Shown: one piece after another, positions 32,275 to 43,783 of the stretch
Position numbering within the stretch: the stretch's first letter is position 1
Layout: each line of letters opens with the position of its first letter
Assembly (NCBI GenBank): GCA_963932465.1
Contig: OZ010791.1
Span: 150,085,915-150,149,914, forward strand
From: Maratus speciosus
Taxonomy: Eukaryota > Arthropoda > Arachnida > Araneae > Salticidae
Length of the DNA stretch: 64,000 nt
Direction: 5' to 3'
Translations under genes and position numbers: made by a program
Notes under the pieces: model-generated
Told to the model about the DNA's origin: nothing
Databases searched by the model: none
The model's input: only the letters and a program-made list of their open reading frames with translations

Positions 32275-32339
32275 TCTCTAATTTTACTTTCAAAGGTTAC
32301 ATTGTAAAATAAGGTTACCTTTGAAAGTAAAATTAGAGA
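32275..32339. repeat. Near-perfect 26-bp hairpin
   Basis: Arms starting TCTCTAATTTTACTTTC (left) and ending GAAAGTAAAATTAGAGA (right) pair over 26 bp with one mismatch, around a 13-base loop. It is not part of any inverted-repeat element I can delimit. Confidence 0.8.
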
Positions 32340-32420
32340 GTATTCAAAGTATATCAAAAATGTATTCAAAATATATTCAATAAAAATATATTCTGCAAAA
32401 TACATTCAATCAAATATATA

Positions 32421-33069
32421 ACTAGCAAAAGTCTATGCTTTGTTTGGATTCGAGAAACATTATTTAATAAGATAAATATTTGAAAGTAACAATATTTTTT
32501 TCTATTATTTTTGCATCTTTATTAAGCAAAAACGTTATTTTATGTTTTGGCGGATTTTAATTTTAGAAATATAAATTCCGCGAAATAACTAAGAATTTCC
32601 TCGGAATTTTTATTTATGATATAACGAATTTAACAATTAATTTCCTTTGTTTGCAATTCTTTTCTTGCCACTTTTCAAAAGAAAAAAAAATCATAATATA
32701 ATTCTTTTAAAAAGCGTAAGTATCGTCTGCGTAAATGATTTCACATAATAAGAATAAATTGTGTATTTGAATTCTTAACACTGAAAAATACTTTTATAAT
32801 TGAATGTAAATGATTGAATTTTCACAAATTTTAATTCATTAAAAATATGCTACAATTTTCATAAAAAAGGGTATTTTAAAACTTTCATAAAAGGAAAAGT
32901 GAAACTAATTATTCATGATTCTATCTATAATTACTAATTCCATAATTTATTTTTTTTTCTTCTTAAAATATACGCGTTTCATTTTTTATTTGCAAAAATG
33001 CGTCCGTAATGGGAAAAAAAAAACATGTAAAATAAATTAATTAAAATAATAAATTTTTTAAGGTTATTC

Positions 33070-33108
<39 letters not shown>

Positions 33109-33257
33109 AGTATTGTGCAAATCTACAGAATATAATTTATTTTTATGTTGAATTACAAGTCAAAATATTGAATAGCTTTTTTTTTTCCTTTGTAAAGTGT
33201 ACGACAAAATGTAATTTGTGTAGCCTAGTAGAGAATTCGCTTCGCTCATCCTAATAA
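32421..33257 (+). repeat. Direct duplicate F2 (0.8 kb)
   Basis: Partner of 29337-30147, same orientation, ending CGCTTCGCTCATCCTAATAA. It differs by an expanded A-run of about 31 at 33077-33107 and a small insertion near 32778 (AACACTGAAAAATACT). Confidence 0.7.
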
Positions 33258-35198
33258 TATAGAAAAAATATATTCTTCGTAAAAAATGAGAACGTGAAAA
33301 CGAGAAAAATGTACCCGCGACTGAGATCTAGGCTAAAATTTGTCTGCTGGCGGTATTTACTGTTGAACATTGGCATAGCACTAAGGAGTGTGAGTTATTA
33401 ATGCTCCTTTGTTAAAAATACCGCAAAATAATTCTTTGTTGTAGCTATTAAATATATTGTAATATGAATTCAAAATGTTGTTCTGTATGCGAGAAATTCC
33501 CTAAATTTGCAAAATGTTGGTTAAAATTTATGCACTCAACTTAGGCCGAGGCTAAAGTCGTCTGCTAGTGGTGTTTGCGCCTACGCATGCTGGCATTCTG
33601 ATGGTACAGTGGCGAGGATAACAGATCAACATATCGCCAAATCTGGCGTCTAGCTTCACGTGCATAAGATCTACTAAAGATGTTTTCAATGCTGAAAATT
33701 TTTTAATAAGAAAATAAGTTGTTTGAAACAGTAGACTCTATTTAATTCCAATTTAAGTAATTCTAATAAGAGTTCATTCCTCTTGAAAATTGCAAACATA
33801 AAAAATATTATTAGTTTAATTTCCCAAACCACTATTTTGAATAATTCAAAATTTTTTAAATTATACAACTCATTAATTCATTGTATTTAAAATTAAGTAA
33901 TTCTAAATTCTTTAGTGTTTAAATGATTTTTTGTTTTGCTTATAGCATTCATTCCTTAATATGCAATAATTCCCTTTATCATGTATTAGGGTTCTTAAAA
34001 CGCTTTTGAAATCCTTCTCAAATTCGCAAAAGGTTTTAGAAAGGTTATTGTGAAATTCTTTGCTGAGCTGAATTGAGAATTTTGTTGAAAGTATAAAAAT
34101 AAACAAAAGTGAACAAAAGCTCGAAATTTTTTTTATATAAAAGAATAGACTCTATTTAAATAAATACTTATAGTATATGTAATTTGTAGTGTATTCAACA
34201 GTAATTCAATAGTATGTATAATGTATTATTAACTTAAGTATCTTTTTACTGGTGGCTGAAAATGTGTTGAAATTTTTGACATTATTTATAGCATTAATAG
34301 TTTTGGTTAATTTGGATTTTAGATAAGTTGAAATTTTAAATAAATATAAAAGCAATGGTTAAGTAATGATTGAGCATTTCAGGAAAGGATGAAAACGTTG
34401 ATAAAATGGTTAACTCAGTTTTCCTCTTACCCATTCGGACGTAGCAGCACTTGGCCTGGTGCACCAGAGATCTTCGCTGAAGGTTTATGTAAGACAATAT
34501 CGACAAGACAATATTCAGAGTTATCTGTCAGCAGGTTTGAGCCGAAGTTCGATTTTCAAGAGAGTTGTTGTAACTTCTGAGTTTCACGGTATTAATTTAT
34601 TCCAACCTCCCACTTTCGCTAAGTATTTTCAAAGTACAGCTCAAGACGTAAACAATCATACAAAAATGTTGGTTGTTTACAATGAATAATATACTGATAA
34701 AGCCAGTTCAAAATAGCTATGGCAGATGATGAGAATGAAAATAATACGGAAGATTGGAAGAACTGGATTATTTGTAGTGAGAAGCATTAGGGTGAATTCT
34801 GATTCCAATACTTTATGTGCAATTCTTGGGCTTTTGTTGATTGTTCGGGTTGGGATGTAGATCAATCCAGGTACAAACCCTGGTGACATGATTTATGAAT
34901 GTATGATAAATTATCAATGCATGTGGGATGCTGTAAAATGTATTGAATAAAATTTTGTATATATCTTGATAAATATCATTATGTATAATAAATATTTTTA
35001 TCCAATCGTCATCTTACTCCTTATGTGAGGGGAAAACGAAGAATATGACTTTTCACTGGATAACTTATTTTTTTCATCTTTTGAGGGCAGGCGAAAACAT
35101 CTCAAATATTTTCTGTTGTAGAGATGAAATGTAAATAAATCATACCATAAATATATCATATCTTGAATGATATATCATATAAATATGACGTGTGATAG

Positions 35199-35233
<35 letters not shown>
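33258..35233. other. No gene; AT-rich, with an imperfect direct repeat
   Basis: GGCTAAAATTTGTCTGCTGG (33331) and GGCTAAAGTCGTCTGCTAG (33551) head two loosely similar segments. The frames at 34389-34689 and 34677-34889 show no recognisable domain. A (TA)n microsatellite at 35203-35229 leads into the next element. Confidence 0.4.
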
Positions 35234-35234
<1 letters not shown>

Positions 35235-35820
35235 GTTACGGCCAAAACCCGAAATCGGCCAATTCGGGAACTGGCCAATAACGTTTTTAACTGACTGGCC
35301 AATTCGGGAATTGGCCGGCCAAAACCCGAACTGGCCAGACTCGATCGGCCAATTCTCGAACTGGCCAGATCTCAAACACAGTATCATTGTACTGTAAATT
35401 TGTAGGTAATTATTATCTACAATTACTTATACTTTCATAATAGTGCATAATATTAATTATTGTTCGCATCTTGTACCTTAATACTTATTTTTAGTATAGA
35501 GTTAAAAATAATTTTGCATCATATATCTTGAAAATAGCTTTAAGTGTTGCAAATATCACATCTGTACATGGTTTAAATTGATGTTATGATTTAAATTATG
35601 TGTGAATCCTGAAAATAATATAAAAGTGTTGCAAATATGTAGGTAATTGTGTTAAAAAAAAAGAAAAAAAGTTTAATATCAAATTCTAAAAACTATGCAT
35701 ATTTATATGTTATAATAATGAATATTTCTCTCAAATGTAATTATAGGGGTCATCTGTAAATATTTATTGCAAACACTGCCAATAATTGTCATATATCTAA
35801 CATTGTTATTTCTCCTAAAC

Positions 35821-35859
<39 letters not shown>

Positions 35860-35966
35860 AGGAGTTTCGCAGGTAGTAAAACTTTTCCCTGCCCTGGGCT
35901 TGGGGGTTACACCTAACCATAAGCCAAAAGCGGGTTCCCAGGGTGGGTGCTTACTTACTTACTTAC
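35821..35966 (+). mobile_element. SINE-like insert with CTTA tail
   Basis: A run of about 33 A, then about 95 bp of balanced-composition sequence (CAAGGAGTTTCGCAGG, CCCTGCCCTGGGCTTGG, GGGTTCCCAGGGTGGG), ending in (CTTA)4. A tetranucleotide tail suggests a retroposed unit, with the A-run possibly the tail of a neighbour. No tRNA boxes are clear. Confidence 0.35.
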
Positions 35967-36084
35967 TGGCCAGATGCGGTCGGCCAGTTCGCGAAGTGGT
36001 CATACGCTGCCGGCCATTTCGCGAAATTGTTACATAGAAACCAATTTTAACTTTTTATCCTTTTCTAACATAGTTGAAAGTGTT

Positions 36085-36730
36085 TATGAATTGAATTTGC
36101 CTGTCCGTCTGCCTGTCCGTGCTCTAACTCGAGTAAAGACTCCGATTGACTTGTAATTGTTATATTATTTAGGTTTATAAATACATTTCGGTATTGCAAG
36201 TGAAGTTGTATTATTTTTGGTTAATTTATAGGTACACACAAAAGTATTTCTTTACAATATCACCAATGGGAAACGTTTTTCCAGTGTATTTTAATGCTTT
36301 TACATTATCTCAATTATAATAAAATTCGTATGCATCATCAAGAAGGACGACAAACTGTTATCTAAAATGTATGAAATATATAGCAATTATAGTTTGTTTA
36401 CAGAGACACTCAAAAGTATTTCGTTATATTGCAGTGAATGGTGAAAAATTATTTGTAGTGCACTTAAATGATGTTACACTATTTCAAACATAATAAAATT
36501 CACATGCCTAACTCATGTGGTGAGCAATATATTTTTTTTATAGAGTACTGATTAAATAAACATTATAGTTCGTTTATAGGGACGCCCAAAAGAATTAAGA
36601 TAAAGAATTATGATATATGTGAAAAATCGTTTATAGGGTATTTTAATGCTGTTACGCTACTTCAAACATAATGAAACTGTTATACATTTCTAATATGCTC
36701 AACAACTTTTTTTTCTATAGTTTATTGGCT
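36085..36730 (+). repeat. O-type repeat O1 with three internal units
   Basis: Headed by GTCCGTCTGCCTGTCCGTGC and followed by three units of about 150-170 bp (about 36225, 36400, 36565), each with AAAAGTATTTC-like, ATTTTAATG-TGTTAC and CATAAT-AAA landmarks. One such unit occurs in O2 at about 51245-51365. Confidence 0.5.
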
Positions 36731-37166
36731 AGGTAGAATTTGTCGTTTATTTACAGAGTCAATCAGATAATTTGTTTATTAGATTGGACAATGAATCCGA
36801 TGTGTCGATATTAGTCACAGAGGACAGAAATTTCCAGCAGATTAGAATATAATGTTCACAATAAACCCAATTTATCGAATTATATCAAACAAGCGGGAAA
36901 TTATCCAGCATACCAGAATATAATCGTCACAGCATGGAACGTTCTTTATTATCCCGTGTGCATGTCAGTGCCATCTACCGGGCAGCCTTGAATCCCCACT
37001 TCGTACATTGGCCAAGGCTTCCCGGCCAGTTCGCGAATTGGCCGGCCAAAACCCGAAATACGCTTTTCATTTCATGTATTTCGGGTTTTGGCCAGGAATC
37101 TCGGCCAGTTCCCGAATTGGCAGGCAAATTCGCGAACTGGCCAAGCTCCGGGTTTTGGCCGTAACA

Positions 37167-38092
37167 TATATAACCATTAATTAAACATTACGACCATCAT
37201 CAAAAACCGCAATATTGTGAAATGACAATAAAAATGGATACCACAAACCTATAATATAGAACTGTATGTATAAAATAAAGTGCCTTATACATAATAACAA
37301 GAATTTATATGGAAGAAAAAAAGGAAGAATATGGATACTGAAAAACTTATATATTAAATTACGTTTTCAAGAGTACAGAATTCAATGATATAAGCAAATC
37401 GGTTGTTTTCTGTGAGAAAAAAGCTAAAAGCTGGAAAAAAAATTTTTCTCCTGTACCCAAACAACCAATATGAACAAGAGAATAGTTTCAAGATGAAAAC
37501 AGAACATTATCAAATGGCATGAAATGGAAAAAACAGTACAACCCTTTAAAAATTTAATTTATAGCATAAAAAATAAAAATATTACACAACATACCGAATA
37601 AAAACCCAGTTGATTTTCAAAATATCCTCCCGCATATGGTATCCAAGCATGATAAGATTAAGGTGAATAAAACAGTTAAGTTAACACAGAAATTAAAACT
37701 ATGGATTCAGTTAATTCATTTTGAAATACCGTGATAAAATCAATTAATATAATATAAATAGAAAATAATTACATTATTTAAAATACCTAAAAACACTTTT
37801 AAATTGTTTAATTTCAATTTTACAATATTGCCAATATTCAGCTTTATATATATATATATATATATAAATATATATACATATATATATTCTGCTGTTCTTT
37901 ACTATGTTTTTGGAATCTATGTTAAGTGTGTTGGGGGGAACTGTCATTAGTTAATGTCATTTTATTCATAATTGCACAGTTTTTGTTGGTTGTCGGTAAT
38001 GTTTATTTAATGGTTATATATATATATATCTTATCTCATATCAATCCTAGCTTTTTAATTAACTTACTGAGTTCAGGAAAAATCTTGGAAAC
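37167..38092. other. No gene; AT-rich with TA microsatellites
   Basis: (TA)n at 37848-37885 and 38018-38029. No family match was recognised up to the A8 boundary. Confidence 0.5.
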
Positions 38093-38494
38093 TTAAGGTT
38101 GTGTTCAAAAGAATATTTCCCCACGCTCAAGAACTCGACATTTTCTGACACATTTTTAAAAGTAAAAACATGAAACTCGTTGACGTGATTTTTGAAGAGA
38201 TGTATAAGCGGCCTTGTGTTTTCATTTTTCGCTTAATTAATTAGAATTTGATTTATAAACAATTATTTTCTCAGTATGACCCTTTTTTTTCATTCCCAGC
38301 TCTCTCGCATCGGGAAATTCGGTTCAAATACACCAAATTTGACAGCATATTTTGCATTTATCAAAAAATCGACAAGCACGGTACATTATATAGTTTCTGA
38401 AAAAGAGAGTCTGCCAATTGAATGTGCTTCAGAACAAAAATGAACTTAAAAATGAGTAAAAAAATAAGCAGTTTGGATTCAAGTACACCCTTAA
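38093..38494 (+). mobile_element. Family A MITE A8
   Basis: TTAAGGTTGTGTTCAAAAG to AAGTACACCCTTAA, full length, plus orientation. Its right TTAA (38491-38494) is the left TTAA of A9, giving a head-to-tail pair. Confidence 0.85.
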
Positions 38495-38914
38495 GGGTGT
38501 ATTCGAAAAAATATTTTTCCTCCCTCAACAGCTCGAAATTTTCTGAGACATTTTCAGACTCATTTTTAAAAGTAAAAACATGAAACTTGCTGGGGGGATT
38601 TCTGAAGACATGTTTAACATGCCGTGTGATTTCATTTTCAGCTCAATTAATTAGAATTTTATTTTTAAACAATTATTTTCTCAGTATGACCATTTTTTTC
38701 ATTCCCAGATCGCCCGCTTCGGAAAATTCGGTTCAAAACGCCAACTTTGACAGCGTTTTTTACAGTATTTTCTGCATTTATCAAAAAATTAAGAAGCACG
38801 GCACATTATATAGTTTCTAAATAAGAGAATTTCCCAGTTTGATGCGTTTGAGAACAAAAATGAATTTTAAAATGAATCAGAAAATAAGCAGTTTGGATCG
38901 GAATACACCCTTAA
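38491..38914 (+). mobile_element. Family A MITE A9
   Basis: TTAAGGGTGTATTCG to GAATACACCCTTAA. Compared with A8 it has CTTGCTGGGGGGATTTC in place of CTCGTTGACGTGATTTT, so the pair is not a recent tandem duplication but two separate insertions. Positions 38915-39334 after it hold no gene; a run of 11 G lies at 39304-39314. Confidence 0.85.
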
Positions 38915-39334
38915 GCTCCTTAATCCTTATCTTACCTCTGAAGCAAGAGATATACAGTACATGCACAATTTCTGTCTGTGATCTCGTGCAAACCACGAGA
39001 AAAATATCCAATAACTGTTGGTTATTTGGGGGTTTTCTTAACTTCACGCATAAAATCATTATAGAAATTAGCATAAACTAGATGAATAATAACTTTTCTT
39101 AACAACGTAAAATAATTTTTAATTAAATGTATAATATAGTTTTACGTCATGTTAAAACAAAAATTTTTGTTAGATTGTACGGCATAATACCGTAACAAAC
39201 TTCTCGATCATTTTCTACTTTAATTAAATAACTAAATATAAGCAGAGGAATACTGGCATCAATTAAATTAACAAAAAGAGTTTTTTTTAGATCACTTTAA
39301 AAAGGGGGGGGGGGGAGGAAGATAATTTTCAGGT

Positions 39335-39900
39335 ATGTGTGTTAGCCTAATGATGTTATTTTTCGATGCGAAACAATTATCGTTTTTTCTTAATTTTCTG
39401 TTTTGTGGTGTTGTAATAAATGTTTTTCACTGTTTTCCTACCTTTGCAAGACACTTTTTTTTTCTTTTTCTGACCTTTTCCACTTTTATCACTCAAATGT
39501 TAAAAATAAAAAAGTAAAACTCTAAAAATAGAGACCAAGAAAAAGAAATCTTATCCAATAAGAAAGGACTTGAAAACAACCCACCATCTCCAAGATGCAT
39601 AGCTCTAGCGTTTTCGAGATTGTACCACATCATCTTTTACGGCCGAAAAGAGATCGTTTTCTTCCACTCCTATATCTCACTTTTTTTTCTTTATTTGCTT
39701 GCTCTTTTTCTTTTTACAGAAAAACCTGCTTTTTTGTTTTAAGGTAGAAAAATCTTTTATTTAGGGCATTTTTTTGAGGCGAACTTTTTTTTCTGTCTCG
39801 AATGTCTTCCATTTTTTAACTTTTTTCTCCCTCTACCAAATGATCCGGCAAGTTTTATTTCTTTTGCACTTTCCTCTGAAAGGTTGCATCAAGTTAAAAA
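39335..39900 (+). repeat. Dispersed family C, copy a
   Basis: Shows the C landmarks in order: AAAAAAGTAAAACT, AGAAATCTTATCC, TCTCCAAGATGCATAG, CGAGATTGTACC, ACGGCCGAAAAGAGATCG, TTTAGGGCATTTTTTTGAGGC and CTCGAATGTCTTCC. Pyrimidine-rich on the plus strand. No coding frame and no inverted ends; class unknown. Confidence 0.6.
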
Positions 39901-40152
39901 AATAATCAAAATTAATCTTTTTAATGTTTTGTGAATTACAGTACAATTTTAAATTTTCTTGAAGTCTACGATGCAAATATAATTTAATTTAATTTAGGGA
40001 ATGAACTCATATCCGTCGTAGATATAGTAATATATTTGTATTTCCCTGTTCTGAAAGATATAAGTACATAAGTAAAAAAAAAAGCGTGGGAAACATATGT
40101 GGAGAAAAGAAATGCCTGCTAAAAAACGATGGCGAACTGGTTTGTTGGTTTA

Positions 40153-40581
40153 TTAAGGCTATTTTCAACTGCTGTGCTCAACAAGCGCAAAACGTTTTGA
40201 CACATTTACAAAATCATTTTTTAACGGAAAGATGTAAAATTGGAAGGCCTACCCATGGAAGCAATTTGGAATCGAACTGCGTTTTCCATTTTTTGATCAA
40301 TCAATTACCTATTGAGTTTTAAGCGATTTTGATCACGCGCAAACACGTTTTTTAAACATTTTTTGAATGGTTTTTCTCCTTTCGCGCGGAAATTCGGTTC
40401 AAAACGCCCACTTTGACAGTATTTTCCGAAAGATCTATTGCGTTTGCAAAATATACGGAGAATACAGCTGGATAACATAGTTTCTGAACAACAACACCTG
40501 TTAGTTTAATGCATTTCCAAACAAAAATGAATTAAAACTTATGTCATATGATTGCCCTTTTGGATTTGAGAACAGGCTTAA
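40153..40581 (+). mobile_element. Family B MITE B4
   Basis: TTAAGGCTATTTTCAACTG through CAACAAGCGCAAAACG, CACGCGCAAACACG and TTCGGTTCAAAACGCCC to GAGAACAGGCTTAA. Full length. The frame 40086-40322 is internal to it. Confidence 0.85.
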
Positions 40582-40664
40582 AAAAAAATAATAATAATAT
40601 CAAGATCTATTCGAAGTGGAAATCCGTATGGTCCATTTCATTTACACCTATATAATGTGTATCC

Positions 40665-41488
40665 CAGTGCTTAATTTGCGGCGGAGCTCAGCTCCAGTAC
40701 TTTTTTGTTTTAAAGAATACTTAAATATTGGTTGTAATTCACCGGAGCTCATAAATACTGCGCTCCGGAGCTCGACGGAACAGCGCTTCCGAAAACCAAA
40801 GCCTAAATTATATTTTCCTTTTCCTCTCATCTCCAATCTTCTGCATTCTTTCATACCAAAGCGTTTACATATCTAATTTGCAGTGTTGCACGCATAGGAG
40901 CATACTTCTATCTAGTGCTCGCATGTTTATACTCAATGGTTTTCTGGACGGCGAAGACGAATGCCAGAATTACCTGAAACCGTTTTTAAGCGTGGCCGTG
41001 TTATGCTGCTTTTTATTTTCGTGTTTGCAAAATACTCTTACTGATCAGCTTTTTATCTCCACACGGTGCCTGATTTGCGCCGAAGATCACAGGAGCGCAA
41101 ATCCAGTACTTCTTCATTTTTAGTGAATATTTAAATATTAGTCGGAACCCACTGGAGCTTATAAATATTGCGCACGGAAGTCCATTGGAACAGCGCTGTC
41201 TGTTTGTTTTGATAATCGATACAAAAAAATCCTTTGCGAATAAGATTTTCTGAAAATTTCCCACTCCTGATTTTAATGTTTTTGTTCTGCTCTTTATTAA
41301 ATTTTATTATATATAAATGTATAGTCAAAATATGTTAAAAATTTTCCTTTCCTGAAGGCGAAATTTTTTTTCAATCTTGCAAATAAATGTATGAAATATA
41401 AATATGCAGGTGGAGGGATACACTAAGGTTGTTATTACTGCGGATTACTAGAGCGTCGGTACTTTTTTTTGCTGGAAATTAAGCCCTG
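40665..41488 (+). mobile_element. hAT-like element with internal 140-bp direct repeat
   Basis: Ends CAGTGCTTAATTTGCGGCG and (inward) CAGGGCTTAATTTCCAGC. The flanks share TGTATC (GTGTATCC left, TGTATCAT right). About 40665-40800 and 41065-41205 are direct repeats (CCAGTACTT, AATATTTAAATATT, CGGAGCTCATAAATA), so the left end was duplicated or a sibling inserted. Frames on both strands are short. Confidence 0.55.
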
Positions 41489-41499
41489 TGTATCATTTG

Positions 41500-41985
41500 T
41501 ACATGGCCCCTAAGCTTAATCTGTACAGCGTCTCACAATTTCTGCCGACACCCTTTTGTATACATCGGGAAAACATACAGGCAAAAATTAAAAGAAAAAA
41601 GGTGTTGTCTTGTTTCATAACAAAATACAGAAAAACTAGCGTAAATGAAATGAGGACGTGAATTTCAAAACTCGCTTTATCCAAAATTTAAAAAACAGAG
41701 TTTTCTTTATCAATCTATTTTATTTGTGAACATGCATCGAAAAAACACTACAATCTGCAAAAAAAAGAAGAAAAAAATTAGTTTTATCGTGTCTTTCTGG
41801 CATTGTAAAATCTTGGTGTACAATGAAAACCAATGGAAGTAGTCACAGGTTTTCGCGATTTCACAAAATTTGATTTTCTGGATAAGGTGAATTTTGAAAC
41901 TGACGTTCTCAAATGACTAAATGTACCAATAAACTGAAAATCAATTTTAGCTAAAAAGAATTATTTTCTTCGTCAAGGTAACAAA
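41500..41985 (+). repeat. Decayed relative of hAT X1
   Basis: About 41790-41985 follows X1 14728-14935: CATTGTAAAATC, GAAAACCAATGG against GAAACCAATAG, AATTTGATTTTCTGGATA, GTTCTCAAAT and TTCGTCA. The left portion (CCCTAAGCTTAATCTGTACAG) also resembles 54640-54780. Ends are not resolved. Confidence 0.45.
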
Positions 41986-42079
41986 AATCTGTGGTGAGAG
42001 GCTATATGAGACGCTTATCGAAAAAATTCTACCAAAAACTTTTCGATTACTATAGTAACATAAATTGAAATAAGGGAAA

Positions 42080-42205
42080 AGGGAAATCCAAATCGTAGCT
42101 CCAAGCTGTAAGCCTGTTGAAGTGTTTTCATGAGCCTGTTGGAGTGTTTTCCTGCGGTCCGTCGAAACCAATCTGTTAGTCCATCCTTTGGTCGGCAGTT
42201 TTATT
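42080..42205 (+). repeat. Fragment of repeat family N
   Basis: AATCGTAGCTCCAAGCTGTAAG, GGAGTGTTTTCCTGCGG, CGTCGAAACC and GTTAGTCCATCCTTT match the 16360-16400 and 16670-16730 parts of family N, with the roughly 270 bp between missing. Confidence 0.5.
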
Positions 42206-42243
42206 TATTTTTTTAATTTTACAATGTTTATAATAGTTTATGC

Positions 42244-42693
42244 TTAAGTCTGTTCTTAACTGCTCTGCTCAACACGTGCAAAACGTTTTGACACATTTAC
42301 AAATTCATTTTGTAACGAAAATACATAAAATTAGAAGGCCTGACTATGGAAGCGATTTGGAAACGAACTGTGTTTTCCATTTTTTGATAAAGAAATTACC
42401 CATTGAGTTAAAAGCGATTTTGATTACGTGACAAGGACTTTTTCTCCCTTCGCTGACTGGTTTTTCTGCTTTCTTTGGGAACTTCGGTTCAAGACATCCA
42501 CTTTAACAATATTTTCTGGAAAATCTATTGCGTTTGCCAAAAAAAACAAAAAAAAACGGAAAAAACAGCTCGATTACATAGTACTCGGTTACATATCTGA
42601 ACAATAACCCTACAAGTTTCATGCATTTCCAACCAAAAATAAAATAAAATTTATGTCATAAAGTTGGTCTTTTGAATTTGGGACCAGCCTTAA
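42244..42693 (+). mobile_element. Family B MITE B5
   Basis: TTAAGTCTGTTCTTAACTGC to GGGACCAGCCTTAA. Its right half plus about 60 bp of downstream DNA is tandemly duplicated (next entry). Confidence 0.8.
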
Positions 42694-42841
42694 GTCACTT
42701 TAATATAAAAATCCTGTAAGGTTCTCATTAGTATGCTGCCTGGTAAACATGACATCGCTGACTGGTTTTTCTGCTTTCTTTGGGAACTTCGGTTCAAAGC
42801 GTCCACTTTAACAATATTTTCTGAAAGATCTATTGCGTTTG

Positions 42842-42874
<33 letters not shown>

Positions 42875-43087
42875 GGAAAAAACAGTTTGATTACATAGTT
42901 ACATAGTTTACATAGCACTCGGTTACATTGCTGAACAATAACACTACAAGTTTCATGCATTTCCGACCAAAAATAAAATAAAATTTATGTCATAAAGTTG
43001 ATCTTTTGGATTTGGGACCAGCCTTAAGTTACTTTAATATAAAAATCCTGTAAGGTTCTCATTAGTATGATGCCTGGTAAACATGAC
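42451..43087 (+). repeat. Tandem duplication of half a MITE plus flank (305-bp unit)
   Basis: CGCTGACTGGTTTTTCTGC occurs at 42451 and 42756. Both units include the right half of B5, the TTAA end and the flank TTAATATAAAAATCCTGTAAG through GGTAAACATGAC. The second unit carries an A-run of about 31 (42842-42872) where the first has a short interrupted one. This is a segmental tandem duplication, not transposition. Confidence 0.85.
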
Positions 43088-43098
43088 AATTTGTAATA

Positions 43099-43783
43099 TA
43101 CAGAGTAATTCAAAAAAAAAAAATACAGAATGACATGGCAAATCAGGCATAGAACAAGAATAAAAAATCACATAGGAACATAGGGTCGAAAACCACGTAT
43201 TTAGTCACAAATACAAGGTGTTTGATCCTAACTCAATTTCGGTTGACGGTAATAACTTTCAGAAAACGGAAGTACATTATAATAAAACATTTAACAGACA
43301 TCATCACCTTTGTTTTAAATGTGATAACTCCAAACAAATGTTGTAGAAGTTTGCATTATACGCGACAGTGGTATGCACTTGACGCCCCGTATTTTGGACT
43401 GTGATTTTCCATTCATACGGCATCATTGATTGCTTGAGCAACATGTTTTTTTCAGATCTTTTCGTGACGTTATCACATTTCACAGAAAACAAGGTACATA
43501 CCGTTGCATTTTCATTACAATGTTTTTATTTTTCTCGAAATTATGACCGTCAACTAGGGTTCAGTTGCATCAAATACCCTGTCAATACATCATCAAATAT
43601 CCATATACATAATCAAATACCCTGTCAATACATCATCAAATATCCATATACATAATCAAATACCCTGTATTTGTGACTAAATAAGTGGTTTGCGACCCTG
43701 TGTGCCTATGTGATGTTTTATCCTCGTTGAATTCCCGATTTTCCACGTCATTTTGCAAACTTTTTTTTTTTAATCACCTTGTA
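43099..43783. mobile_element. Long inverted-repeat element T with TA flanks
   Basis: The left end is TACAGAGTAATTCAAAAA and the right, inward, TACAAGGTGATT. The arms continue about 160 bp with shared words ATCACATAGG, AGGGTCG-AAACCAC and TATTTAGTCACAAATACA. TA flanks both sides. Loop region about 43250-43560. Superfamily uncertain. A 43-bp repeat sits at the inner edge of the right arm. Frames 43222-43655 are unrecognised. Confidence 0.6.
43571..43667 (+). repeat. 43-bp tandem repeat, 2.3 copies
   Basis: CAAATACCCTGTCAATACAT begins at 43571 and 43614, and a partial unit starts at 43657; the two full units are essentially identical. The unit begins with the inner-arm word of element T, so it arose by amplification of the arm edge. 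Confidence 0.85.

Larger units (their letters stand above)
35234..37166. mobile_element. Inverted-repeat element G with GGCCA word arrays
   Basis: Both ends read TGTTACGGCCAAAACCCG inward. Each continues into repeated half-palindromes such as GGCCAATTCGGGAACTGGCC (35240-35375; right side 37010-37160), with a third cluster at 35967-36030 (GGCCAGTTCGCGAAGTGG). It carries a SINE-like insert (35821-35966) and an O-type repeat (36085-36730). Flanks are AT-repeats, so the TSD is unresolved. No transposase frame. Confidence 0.65.

Noticed and set aside
29337..33257. LTR retrotransposon with 0.8-kb LTRs
   Set aside because: Ends lack TG...CA, no primer-binding site or polypurine tract was placed, and no gag-pol sequence lies between.
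33474..33551. Cys-rich start of a THAP-type zinc finger
   Set aside because: A 26-codon frame beginning MNSKCCSVC lacks the remaining THAP signature and ends at a stop.
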